DNA of 64,000 bases, from assembly GCF_002217655.1 (NCBI RefSeq), contig NZ_NEWK01000001.1, forward strand, positions 196,001 through 260,000. The letters run 5' to 3'. This stretch comes from Geobacillus thermocatenulatus (GTDB taxonomy: Bacteria > Bacillota > Bacilli > Bacillales > Anoxybacillaceae). The notes under the pieces were generated by a model. That model was not told where the DNA came from and did not search any database. It worked only from the letters and a program-made list of their open reading frames with translations. The first letter of the stretch is position 1; each line of letters opens with the position of its first letter. Both the position numbers and the translations under genes were made by a program. Below, piece by piece: positions 55,560-63,358 of the stretch.

Positions 55560-56138
55560 ATGAGAAATATTCGCCTTGCTTTGCTCATGATCGTTTTGCT
55601 TGGGCTCGGGTATCCGGCAGCGATGACGGGCCTTGCCCAGTTGTTATTTCCTCATCAAGCGAAAGGAAGCATTATTTATGAGAAGGGAAGAGCCATCGGT
55701 TCGGAATTGATTGGACAATCATTTCAGGGGGACTCCTATTTTCACGGCCGCCCTTCGTCGATTCAATATGATGCAAGTGCATCAGGTTCACCAAATTATG
55801 GGCCTTCCAGCAAAGAAATGATGGAACGGATGGAGAAAGATGCAGAGCAATGGTTGAAAAAAGTTCCTGGAAAGACGAAAAAAGATATCCCTATCGATTT
55901 AATCACCAATTCAGGATCTGGACTCGACCCTCATATTAGCCCGGCTGCCGCATTGTTCCAAGTGCCGATGGTAGCAAAGGCAACGGGATTATCGGAGCAA
56001 CAATTGACCCGTTTGGTCAAGCAGCACATTGAAGGAAGAGCGATGGGCGTTTTTGGTGAACCGCGGGTCAACGTTGTGCGCTTAAATATGGCTGTTCAAA
56101 AATTAGTGGAGGAGCGTTCCAAACGGAATGAATCATAA
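55560..56138 (+). CDS. kdpC: K+-transporting ATPase subunit KdpC
   Basis: The 192-residue subunit has one N-terminal membrane helix (LALLMIVLLGLGYPAAMTGL), GSELIGQSFQGDSYFHGRPS, the SGSPNYGPSSKEMMERM region and the C-terminal NSGSGLDPHISPAAALFQVP motif. It stabilises KdpAB and raises K+ affinity. AGAGGAGGATTTGGC precedes the ATG; it overlaps the kdpD-like gene by 11 bases. Confidence 0.96.
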   Translation: MRNIRLALLMIVLLGLGYPAAMTGLAQLLFPHQAKGSIIYEKGRAIGSELIGQSFQGDSYFHGRPSSIQYDASASGSPNYGPSSKEMMERMEKDAEQWLKKVPGKTKKDIPIDLITNSGSGLDPHISPAAALFQVPMVAKATGLSEQQLTRLVKQHIEGRAMGVFGEPRVNVVRLNMAVQKLVEERSKRNES

Positions 56139-57252
56139 ATATAGACGAATGACTCCGGAAGAGATATTGAAGAAAATCGAAAATATGAAGAAAGGCCGCC
56201 TCAAAATTTATATTGGGGCGGCCCCTGGTGTCGGGAAAACATTTCATATGTTGAGGGATGCTCACGATGTGAGAGAAAAAGGGATCGATATCGTCATCGG
56301 AATTGTTGAAACACACGGACGGGCTGAGACAGAGGCAGAAATCAAAGACTTGGAAATCATTCCTCGCAAGAAAATCCATTATAAAGGAAAAGAATTTGCG
56401 GAATTGGATGTCGACGCGGTGATTCGACGCAACCCGGATGTGGTGATTGTGGACGAATTGGCCCATACCAACGCCCCGGGCAGTAAAAACAAAAAGCGCT
56501 ATCAGGATGTACAAGAAATTTTGCAGGCGGGAATTCATGTTTGGACGGCAATGAATATTCAACATCTAGAAAGTGTTCATGATATCGTTGAGCAAGTAAC
56601 AGGGGTCCAAGTGAATGAACGCGTGCCAGATTTTATGCTTAGGGAAGCCGATGAAATCGAAGTGATTGATATCACGCCGGAAGCGTTGCGCGAGCGCATT
56701 AAAGAAGGGAAAGTATATGGGAAAGAAAAAATTGATCAGGCGCTCAATCATTTTTTTCGCAAGGGCAATCTCGTTGCCTTGCGGGAGTTGACGTTAAGAG
56801 AAGTGGCCGATGATATTGAGATGCGTTTGGAGAAAGAGAGAGAAGAACAGGGAATTGAAGAACCGACCGGCATTCATGAAAAAATTCTAGTGTGTGTCAA
56901 CTATCGGCCAAACGCTGAAAAATTGATTCGACGTGGATGGCGGATCGCTCAACGATTAAACGCCGAGTTATACATTTTGCACATTAAGCAGAAAAGACAA
57001 TCGCCAGAAAGGACGATAGCAGAATGGGAGAAAATGGCTAAGCAATTTGGCGCCACTTTTCTCGTTCGAGAGGCTGCCTCGCGCCGTGTTGCCCATCAAA
57101 TCGTGGATGTATGTCGAGAATATAAAATCACCCAGATTGTGATGGGGATGTCTGCTCGGACGAGATGGGAGGAAATATGGAAAGGATCGCTCATTAATGT
57201 AATTATGCAGCAACTTAAACATGTTGATGTGCTTGTTGTATCTGACAGATAG
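56128..57252 (+). CDS. kdpD: Stand-alone KdpD sensory protein (KdpD N-terminal + USP domains)
   Basis: This 374-residue protein has the KdpD N-terminal domain (Walker A IYIGAAPGVGKTFHMLRDAH, then VIVDELAHTNAPGSKNKKRY) and a universal-stress domain (EKILVCVNYRPNAEKLIRRG, IVMGMSARTRWEEIWKGSLI). The membrane helices and histidine kinase domain of full KdpD (~900 residues) are absent, and no KdpE gene is present. Truncated KdpD proteins of this kind are known in several bacteria. In staphylococci the USP domain binds c-di-AMP, so this may be a post-translational c-di-AMP switch for the pump. Confidence 0.92.
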   Translation: MNHKYRRMTPEEILKKIENMKKGRLKIYIGAAPGVGKTFHMLRDAHDVREKGIDIVIGIVETHGRAETEAEIKDLEIIPRKKIHYKGKEFAELDVDAVIRRNPDVVIVDELAHTNAPGSKNKKRYQDVQEILQAGIHVWTAMNIQHLESVHDIVEQVTGVQVNERVPDFMLREADEIEVIDITPEALRERIKEGKVYGKEKIDQALNHFFRKGNLVALRELTLREVADDIEMRLEKEREEQGIEEPTGIHEKILVCVNYRPNAEKLIRRGWRIAQRLNAELYILHIKQKRQSPERTIAEWEKMAKQFGATFLVREAASRRVAHQIVDVCREYKITQIVMGMSARTRWEEIWKGSLINVIMQQLKHVDVLVVSDR

Positions 57253-57624
57253 AGAAGAGGGGCATCTTTGATCATAGTTCCAAAAGAAGACTCCCGTTCG
57301 CAATTCAAGCAATAAGCGGAAGATGAATGTCGGCTGGCGCCAGCCAAAACGTATGATAAAATCAATGTGCATTGCGTACAGGCTGTTGACGGACTTAAGC
57401 GGCTAAGCAGCGCACGAGACGAGAGGAAATTCAAAGTGCACGCTGTGCATAGCATTGTCGTCGACCTCCAATCGTGCAAAAACCCCGGGGGATCGACGAC
57501 AATCTTTTTACACACTTCAAGCCTACAGCCATCGTACATGAACACGATTGACAGAATTTTTGGATTATGGTATTCTGAAAATAACTTTGGAGCAAAAAGA
57601 TTGATATATCAAGTGCTTTCTGGG
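57253..57624 (+). promoter_or_regulatory. CRISPR leader region
   Basis: This 372-base gene-free stretch precedes the first repeat on the side from which the array is transcribed. It contains a GGCTGGCGCCAGCC palindrome (57329-57342), an 11-bp perfect inverted repeat ATTGTCGTCGA / TCGACGACAAT (57454-57464 and 57493-57503) followed by CTTTTT, and an AT-rich part next to the first repeat (57540-57620). It may combine the end of the kdp transcript with the array promoter. Confidence 0.6.
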
Positions 57625-58461
57625 GTTTTTATCGTACCTATGAGGGATTGAAACAAGAACAAAACGAATTGTATGCACAAGGTCGCACGAAGTTTTTATC
57701 GTACCTATGAGGGATTGAAACTGGCAATAGGTTTTTCCGCCGACGACTCCCCATCCGTGTTTTTATCGTACCTATGAGGGATTGAAACGTATTGTGTTTC
57801 GCTGCAATTTGTGACAACGTATCGCCTGTTTTTATCGTACCTATGAGGGATTGAAACGACGGCATCTGAACCACCTCTCTTTGACTAAAAAATGTTTTTA
57901 TCGTACCTATGAGGGATTGAAACGTAGGTGGAGGATGAGAGGATGCAGACTCCGGCTGTCCAGTTTTTATCGTACCTATGAGGGATTGAAACTCAACCCC
58001 ACAGTCTGTCTAAAAAGTCATCGGTCGGTTTTTATCGTACCTATGAGGGATTGAAACTATTCTCTCGCTGTCTTGGCGATTGGCTGGCTTCCGTTTTTAT
58101 CGTACCTATGAGGGATTGAAACGCTACATTTGAAAGCTCTTGAGTAATTTTCAACTTGTTTGTTTTTATCGTACCTATGAGGGATTGAAACTATTCTCTC
58201 GCTGTCTTGGCGATTGGCTGGCTTCCGTTTTTATCGTACCTATGAGGGATTGAAACGCTACATTTGAAAGCTCTTGAGTAATTTTCAACTTGTTTGTTTT
58301 TATCGTACCTATGAGGGATTGAAACGCTGCATTTGAAAGCTCTTGAGTAATTTTCAACTTGTTTGTTTTTATCGTACCTATGAGGGATTGAAACTATCCG
58401 CTCATTGATGACCCACATTCCGGACATTTGAGTTTTTATCGTACCTGTGAGAGATTGAAAC
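57625..58461 (+). CRISPR. CRISPR array, 13 repeats and 12 spacers, no cas genes
   Basis: The 30-bp repeat starts GTTTTTATCGTACCTATGAG and ends GGATTGAAAC; the 3' ATTGAAAC is the handle seen in type I-B and III arrays of Geobacillus. Repeats begin at 57625, 57692, 57759, 57828, 57894, 57963, 58028, 58093, 58162, 58227, 58296, 58365 and 58432. Spacers are 35-39 bp. The last repeat has two changes (CTGTGAGAG), marking the leader-distal end. Spacers 7 and 8 recur exactly as 9 and 10, and spacer 11 is spacer 8 with one base changed. No cas gene lies in the window, so Cas proteins must come from elsewhere. Confidence 0.98.
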
Positions 58462-58684
58462 CTTCGTGTTTTGTGCGAACGATCGTCGCAATAAACGCTT
58501 TTCATCACACCGTAAGCAACTCCATGGAGCGCACATAGGTTTAAATCTGTGCGGTGGAGAGAGGTTAAGAGTTGGCGAAGATGACTGAAAGAGATGAATC
58601 AGCATTCGCGGGCTATGTCTGTGCGATACCGGCGATCCGCTTCTGCCGTTTGTTTTAGGCAGGAGTTTTTTATTGTTATACAGC
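58462..58684. other. Unassigned stretch after CRISPR array
   Basis: No gene is supported between the last repeat and the M20 fragment. Some minus-strand frames exist but lack starts and motifs; decayed mobile-element sequence is possible. Confidence 0.35.
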
Positions 58685-58917
58685 CGCTTTATGTCCATCC
58701 CGAATTGTCGTTCCAGGAAGAGAAAACGGCGCAATTTGTGTACGAGACGCTGCAATCATTCGGCCATCTTGAGTTGTCGCGGCCGACGAAAACGAGCGTC
58801 ATGGCGCGGCTCATTGGCCAACAGCCAGGCCGGGTCGTCGCCATTCGCGCTGATATGGACGCATTGCCGATTCAAGAGGAAAACACGTTTGAGTTTGCCT
58901 CAACTCAAGATGAGGGA
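58685..58917 (+). pseudogene. M20 amidohydrolase/peptidase, N-terminal part
   Basis: YVHPELSFQEEKTAQFVYET and VVAIRADMDALPIQEENTFE (with a metal-binding D) are residues ~20-100 of an M20 amidohydrolase. The first ~20 residues are missing and the frame ends in TQDEG, just where HACGHDGH would follow. The piece at 49262-50120 begins about ten residues further on. Together they make almost a complete gene, split in permuted order around the kdp-CRISPR block. Confidence 0.85.
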
Positions 58918-59287
58918 TGAGAGTCCGAAAGCGCTTACGATATCAATTCCTGAAAATGGTTCGCTAACTAGTGATTGACAACACCCGTAGTGAACCGAAA
59001 AAATGTTCTCCACAAAGTCTTGACTGACTCCATTATTATGATTTCCTTGTAACTATAATAAAAAACATGCTATCCTTTCTGTAAAGAAACCATAACTCCT
59101 TATATTCACGACCTAAGCTTTGTTTGATGATTAAATTGACATCTGCGCTTTCAGTCAGATATGAATGTTGGCTTGCGTATTGTTGTCACCATCTATGCGA
59201 ATGAGTAATCGGTAATCCATCAGCGTTTGGTACATCTAAAGACAGTGTGTAGGGATGAAGACATATGTCTTGGACATATTTATTTTT
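58918..59287. other. Gene-free, AT-rich stretch
   Basis: No gene, repeat or clear promoter pair is seen in these 370 bases; it holds the kind of low-complexity, AT-rich sequence typical of insertion targets. Confidence 0.4.
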
Positions 59288-59333
59288 ACCCGTGGTGCTA
59301 GTTGAGCTTTAGCGCTCAACTAGCACCACGGGT
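59288..59333. repeat. 46-bp perfect palindrome, IS982 deletion derivative
   Basis: ACCCGTGGTGCTAGTTGAGC and its reverse complement flank a six-base centre. In reverse orientation the last 37 bases equal the right end of the IS982 element (46872-46908) and the first 14 equal its left repeat. Deletion between two GCTAG copies in the element would give exactly this product. Confidence 0.85.
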
Positions 59334-59349
59334 TAATATTTATAAAGGA

Positions 59350-59380
59350 TTAGGATAATAATAATCGACTGTTATCCTAA
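59350..59380 (+). promoter_or_regulatory. Hairpin upstream of brnQ
   Basis: TTAGGATAA and TTATCCTAA form a 9-bp perfect stem with a 13-base loop, ~70 bases before the brnQ start. No T-run follows; it could be an operator. Confidence 0.4.
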
Positions 59381-59451
59381 ATTGATACTATTGTTTTGTT
59401 ATATATCAGAATATTTAATTCATTTTCAAAATAATAGAAATGAGGGATACA

Positions 59452-60762
59452 ATGAAAACGAGAGATGTGCTGTTTACTGGATTGATGCTCTTTTCCCTCT
59501 TTTTCGGCGCGGGCAACTTGATTTTTCCTCCGTATTTAGGGATGGAAGCGGGAACGGCCGTATGGCCGGCGGTTCTTGGATTTATCGTCACCGGTGTTGG
59601 GCTGCCGCTGTTGTCGGTCGCGGCGGTGGCGTTCGCCAAAGACGGCATCCGTTCGCTCGGCAACGCTGTTCATCCGCTGTTCAGCCTTTGCTTTTCACTC
59701 GCTGTGTATTTGGCGATCGGCCCGTTTTTCGGCATTCCGCGCGCGGCTAGCGTCGCCTATGAAATCGGAGCGAAGCCGTTTTTCCCTGAGAGCGGATCTT
59801 TGGTGATGTGGCTGTTTACGGGTCTCTTTTTCGCCCTTGTGTACTGGCTCAGCTTAAACCCCTCGAAGCTTGTGGATCGAATCGGCCAGCTGTTGACGCC
59901 GATGTTGCTGCTTTCCATTGCTGTGCTTTGCCTTACCGGTTTAATCCGGCTTGACGACCCACAGGCGCTGCCGGCTGAGAAGTATGCCTCGGCGCCGTTT
60001 GTGAAAGGGATGCTGGAAGGGTATTTAACGATGGATACGATCGCGGCCCTTGCCTTTGGCATCGTCGTCATTCATGCGCTCCGTGACCGCGGGGTGGACC
60101 GGCCGGCGTTGCAGGCAAAAGCCACGGTGCAAGCCGGATTGATCGCTGGATTGGGACTCGCGCTCGTTTATGGCGGCATTGCCATCATTGGTGCTAGAAT
60201 GGCTGGTGTCGGCTCATTTGCCAACGGAGCCGAGCTATTGTCATACGTGTCATCGCTGCTGTTTGGCAGCGGGGGGAAGTTGCTGTTGGGCGTGATCGTG
60301 GCGCTTGCCTGCTTAACAACGGCGGTTGGTCTAGTCGCTGCTTGTGCGCAATACTTTCAAGAGCTCACCCCGACTGTTTCGTACCGAACGTATGTCATTG
60401 TATTAACCTTATTTAGCTTTTTGATGTCAAACCTCGGCTTAAATGCGTTGATCGCTGTTTCCGTTCCAGTGTTGACGATGCTGTATCCATTGGCGATCGT
60501 GCTCGTCGCCCTGTCGTTTTTCCGCCGCTTTTACCGTGGTTCGGCGAAAGTGTACGGGATGGCGTTGCTCTTTACCGGCATGTTCAGCCTGTATGACGGT
60601 TTGAAAACGATCGGGCTGGAGACGGCATGGTTAGAACCGCTCCTCTCATGGGCGCCGCTGTTTTCAGTCGGGCTCGGCTGGGTTGTCCCTGCGCTGATCG
60701 GCGCTGCGCTTGGCTTGATGATCGATCGGCCGTCCGCAACGAAACGGAAACATGCGGCGTAA
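59452..60762 (+). CDS. brnQ: Branched-chain amino acid:cation symporter
   Basis: The 436-residue, 12-helix transporter imports leucine, isoleucine and valine with Na+ or H+. The N-terminus VLFTGLMLFSLFFGAGNLIF and PPYLGMEAG is the LIVCS family signature; IGPFFGIPRAASVAYEIG and VGLVAACAQYFQELTP are further conserved parts. ATG 59452 follows GAGGGATACA. It stands alone; no T-box was found upstream. Confidence 0.94.
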   Translation: MKTRDVLFTGLMLFSLFFGAGNLIFPPYLGMEAGTAVWPAVLGFIVTGVGLPLLSVAAVAFAKDGIRSLGNAVHPLFSLCFSLAVYLAIGPFFGIPRAASVAYEIGAKPFFPESGSLVMWLFTGLFFALVYWLSLNPSKLVDRIGQLLTPMLLLSIAVLCLTGLIRLDDPQALPAEKYASAPFVKGMLEGYLTMDTIAALAFGIVVIHALRDRGVDRPALQAKATVQAGLIAGLGLALVYGGIAIIGARMAGVGSFANGAELLSYVSSLLFGSGGKLLLGVIVALACLTTAVGLVAACAQYFQELTPTVSYRTYVIVLTLFSFLMSNLGLNALIAVSVPVLTMLYPLAIVLVALSFFRRFYRGSAKVYGMALLFTGMFSLYDGLKTIGLETAWLEPLLSWAPLFSVGLGWVVPALIGAALGLMIDRPSATKRKHAA

Positions 60763-60812
60763 AGGGCTGACTCAAAAGGTCATGTACGCCCGGTCGGGGG
60801 AATAATATGAAT

Positions 60813-61538
60813 GTGAACTACCCCCACTTAATTTTCTAGCGAAAATTTGAAGTGGGGGCTTCCAAAGAAGTTTGACTGCTTCAAGCAATCCTTATTCTTT
60901 GAGGCGTGTCCACTTCGCCGCTAGAGCATAAGACACTCAGGTCTACAGCTTTACTTTTCTTTAAGATGTTTAATGCGCCATTGACATCAGCATTAATTAG
61001 TTTGCCAGACTTTGTTCGATACAAGCCGCGCTTAATACGTTTGCCGCTGAACTTATATTCTTTTGGATTGTCGGCATTATATTCAGGAATCTCATCGCCG
61101 TCAAAAAAGCTGGCTTGAGACGTATAGGATTCTTCCTGTTTCAAGAATTCAATGCCGTAAAATTCACAAAGATATTCTAGTTTTTCTTTTATGTTACCGA
61201 GAGGAATATTGACAAAGTTTTGATTTGTCTTTTTTCCTAGATTAATATTGCGTTGCCATGTTTCCGCATAGCCAATGACAAGTTTGCCAATTTACAATCC
61301 GACGTTGTACATGTTCTTGGCAATATGGCACAGTTCTCGAAGAGTCAAGTATTCTTCTTTGGTCAAACCATTTAGCTGTTGTTTGATACAAAAATACATG
61401 TTTTCACCTCCCATCTAACTATATGATACTATATTTTACTGAATCTATCCTATTTTCAGCAAAATATAGTTAAGGCGATTCATCTCCCACTTACTCCGCT
61501 TCGCTTCGTTGAAGTGGGAGTCTTCTCGCCTAATTAAG
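60813..61538 (-). mobile_element. IS200/IS605-type relic B
   Basis: On the minus strand the left end has the hairpin GACTCCCACTTCAAC...AAGTGGGAG and the right end AGCCCCCACTT...AAGTGGGGGTAGTTCAC, matching relic A. The flanking pentamer TTTAT (61539-61543 on the minus strand) fits a target/TAM. Inside is only a broken tnpB; no tnpA is present, so it is non-autonomous. Confidence 0.75.
60881..61399 (-). pseudogene. TnpB RNA-guided nuclease, internally deleted
   Basis: The start is intact (GGGAGGTGAAAAC, ATG at 61399, MYFCIKQQLNGLTKEEYLTL), but a TAA follows after ~35 residues and the frame resumes as IGKLVIGYAETWQRNINLGK to TEESYTSQ-like QEESYTSQASFFDGDEIPEY and the C-terminal RuvC motif LINADVNGALNILKK. 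Roughly 200 central residues including the first catalytic aspartate are missing. Full TnpB proteins are ~370-400 residues. It cannot cut DNA. Confidence 0.85.
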
Positions 61539-61728
61539 ATAAAATCCGTCTGATGTATATATATGGAAGAAGGGAGGATGCCTCGTTGCTTTTGGGGCAT
61601 TCTCTTTTTTGTGTGGAAAATAGTTTTTTGTTCGAGCAACGGGGCGGAACCCGTGAAAACCGGCAGGCGATTCGATATAATGAGGACAAGCGACGATCGC
61701 CGCAATGGATGAAAAGGTGTGAGGAATC

Positions 61729-63102
61729 GTGAAGATAGCGATTGCGGGAACGGGATATGTTGGACTTGTGACCGCGGCTTGTCTGGCCGATAAAGGGCAT
61801 GATGTGACATGCGTCGATGTGAACGAAGAGAAAATTCGCCTATTAAATGAAGGGATCGTCCCGATTTATGAGCCGGGGCTTGACTCGCTTATTCAGCGAA
61901 ACGGCGTTCGCCTTCGCTTTACGACCAACGATGTGGAAGCGTATCAACGGGCGGAAGTGATCATGATCGCCGTCGGCACGCCGCCGCAGCCGGACGGGTC
62001 TGTGCGGCTTGATGATGTATGGGGCGCATTGCGACGCATCGCCGGGGCGGCCGAACGCGATTGCCTTGTCGTTATCAAGTCGACCGTGCCCGTCGGCACT
62101 GGCGATGAAGCCGCCCGTTTTTTGGCGGAAAACGGACGGCCGGAGGTGAAATTCGACGTCGTATCCAACCCGGAGTTTTTGTCGCAAGGAACGGCAGTGC
62201 GCGATACACTGCAGGCGCCGCGCATTGTATTGGGAGTGGATTCGGACCGGGCTGAACGGGTGATGAAGGAGCTGTACGCCCCGTTTGCCCTCCCGTACGT
62301 CGTGACGGACCGGAGAAGCGCTGAGATGATCAAGTATGCGGCCAATGTGTTTTTGGCGTTGAAAATTTCGTACATCAACGAGATCGCCAATGTATGCGAG
62401 TTGGTAGGCGCTGATATTCAGGCGGTGGCGGAAGGAATCGGCATGGATCCGCGCATCGGCCGCCGCTTTTTGCGCGCCGGCGTCGGGTATGGAGGCTCAT
62501 GCCTGCCGAAAGATGCAAATGCCCTCTATTCCTTGGCGGCTTCCCACGGCTATTCGCTCAAAACGGTATGGGCGGCGATCGACGTCAATGAGAAACAAAA
62601 ATGGAAACTTCTTGACAAAGCGCGTCTGCACATTGGGGATTTCCGCAACCGGACGGTCGCCGTGCTTGGCGCCGCATTCAAGCCCGGCACTGACGATGTG
62701 CGCGAATCGCCGGCATTGGCGAACATCGAACGGCTCATTGCCGAAGGAGCCGACGTGCGCGTCTGGGACCCGGCCGCCCTCGGTCATGTCTCGCGCCGTT
62801 TTGGCGATGCGGTTGTTTGTTGCGAGACGATCGAGGAAGCCATTCGCGGCGCGGATGTTTGTTTCATTTTCACCGAATGGCCGGCTGTGTTGCAATTTGA
62901 CCTTCACTGCTACAAGACGCTGATGAAAACACCGCTTGTGGTGGATGGACGGAATTGCTACGACCCGAAGGCGGCCGAAGCCGCCGGCTTAATCTACGAG
63001 TCGATTGGGCGGCCGGTGGGGCATAGACAGCTGAAAGTGGATCGGGCTGTTGACGTTCTCCAGTGCGCCTCAGCTGCCTTTTTCCACAAACAAAGTGAAT
63101 AG
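61729..63102 (+). CDS. ugd: UDP-glucose 6-dehydrogenase
   Basis: The 457-residue enzyme oxidises UDP-glucose twice with NAD+ to UDP-glucuronate for wall teichuronic acid or capsule. It has the Rossmann motif AGTGYVGLVTAACLADKGHD, STVPVGTGDEA, the catalytic cysteine in GVGYGGSCLPKDANALYSLA and the C-terminal AAFKPGTDDVRESPALANIE. GTG 61729 with AAAAGGTGTGAGG upstream. It uses the product of the galU genes. The last ~20 residues extend slightly beyond typical TuaD-like proteins. Confidence 0.95.
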   Translation: MKIAIAGTGYVGLVTAACLADKGHDVTCVDVNEEKIRLLNEGIVPIYEPGLDSLIQRNGVRLRFTTNDVEAYQRAEVIMIAVGTPPQPDGSVRLDDVWGALRRIAGAAERDCLVVIKSTVPVGTGDEAARFLAENGRPEVKFDVVSNPEFLSQGTAVRDTLQAPRIVLGVDSDRAERVMKELYAPFALPYVVTDRRSAEMIKYAANVFLALKISYINEIANVCELVGADIQAVAEGIGMDPRIGRRFLRAGVGYGGSCLPKDANALYSLAASHGYSLKTVWAAIDVNEKQKWKLLDKARLHIGDFRNRTVAVLGAAFKPGTDDVRESPALANIERLIAEGADVRVWDPAALGHVSRRFGDAVVCCETIEEAIRGADVCFIFTEWPAVLQFDLHCYKTLMKTPLVVDGRNCYDPKAAEAAGLIYESIGRPVGHRQLKVDRAVDVLQCASAAFFHKQSE

Positions 63103-63358
63103 GGATGCCGCTTAATTGTCCCGTTCGCATCGCCACGACGGCTTTTTTGTAAAAAAGGGAATAAGGCGGTCTGTCCGTTCGATGGAAGTGGGATAGTAGA
63201 CATGCCGGCGGGCGCGGGGCATCAATCGCCGTTTCAAAGAAAGAGAAGGTTATGTTTCCAGTGGTTTTATGGGAAAACGTGGGGTCGTGGCCCGCCACTT
63301 TGAAAGCGGAGACAGGCGGGGAAGAGAGCGGCTGAAGAAGCCGTCTTTTCCCACCGCT
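63103..63358. other. Intergenic stretch
   Basis: No gene is seen. The sequence contains GC-rich inverted segments near 63180-63230 but no clear terminator T-run except TTTTTTG at 63143-63149. Confidence 0.35.

Noticed and set aside
56128-57252. kdpD as a full sensor kinase broken by mutation
   Set aside because: The frame ends cleanly after the USP domain and no kinase remnant follows up to the CRISPR leader, so a natural short form is more likely.
57625-58461. Cas genes adjacent to the CRISPR array
   Set aside because: Neighbours are kdp, an M20 fragment and brnQ; no cas-like sequence was found on either side within the window.
58191-58508. Minus-strand ORFs across the CRISPR array (58175-58357, 58191-58508, 57638-57874)
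   Set aside because: They translate the repeats themselves (recurring IPHRYDKN or FQSLIGTIKT) and are not genes.
59334-59451. T-box leader before brnQ
   Set aside because: The short leader has one simple hairpin and no T-box sequence AGGGTGGNACCGCG.
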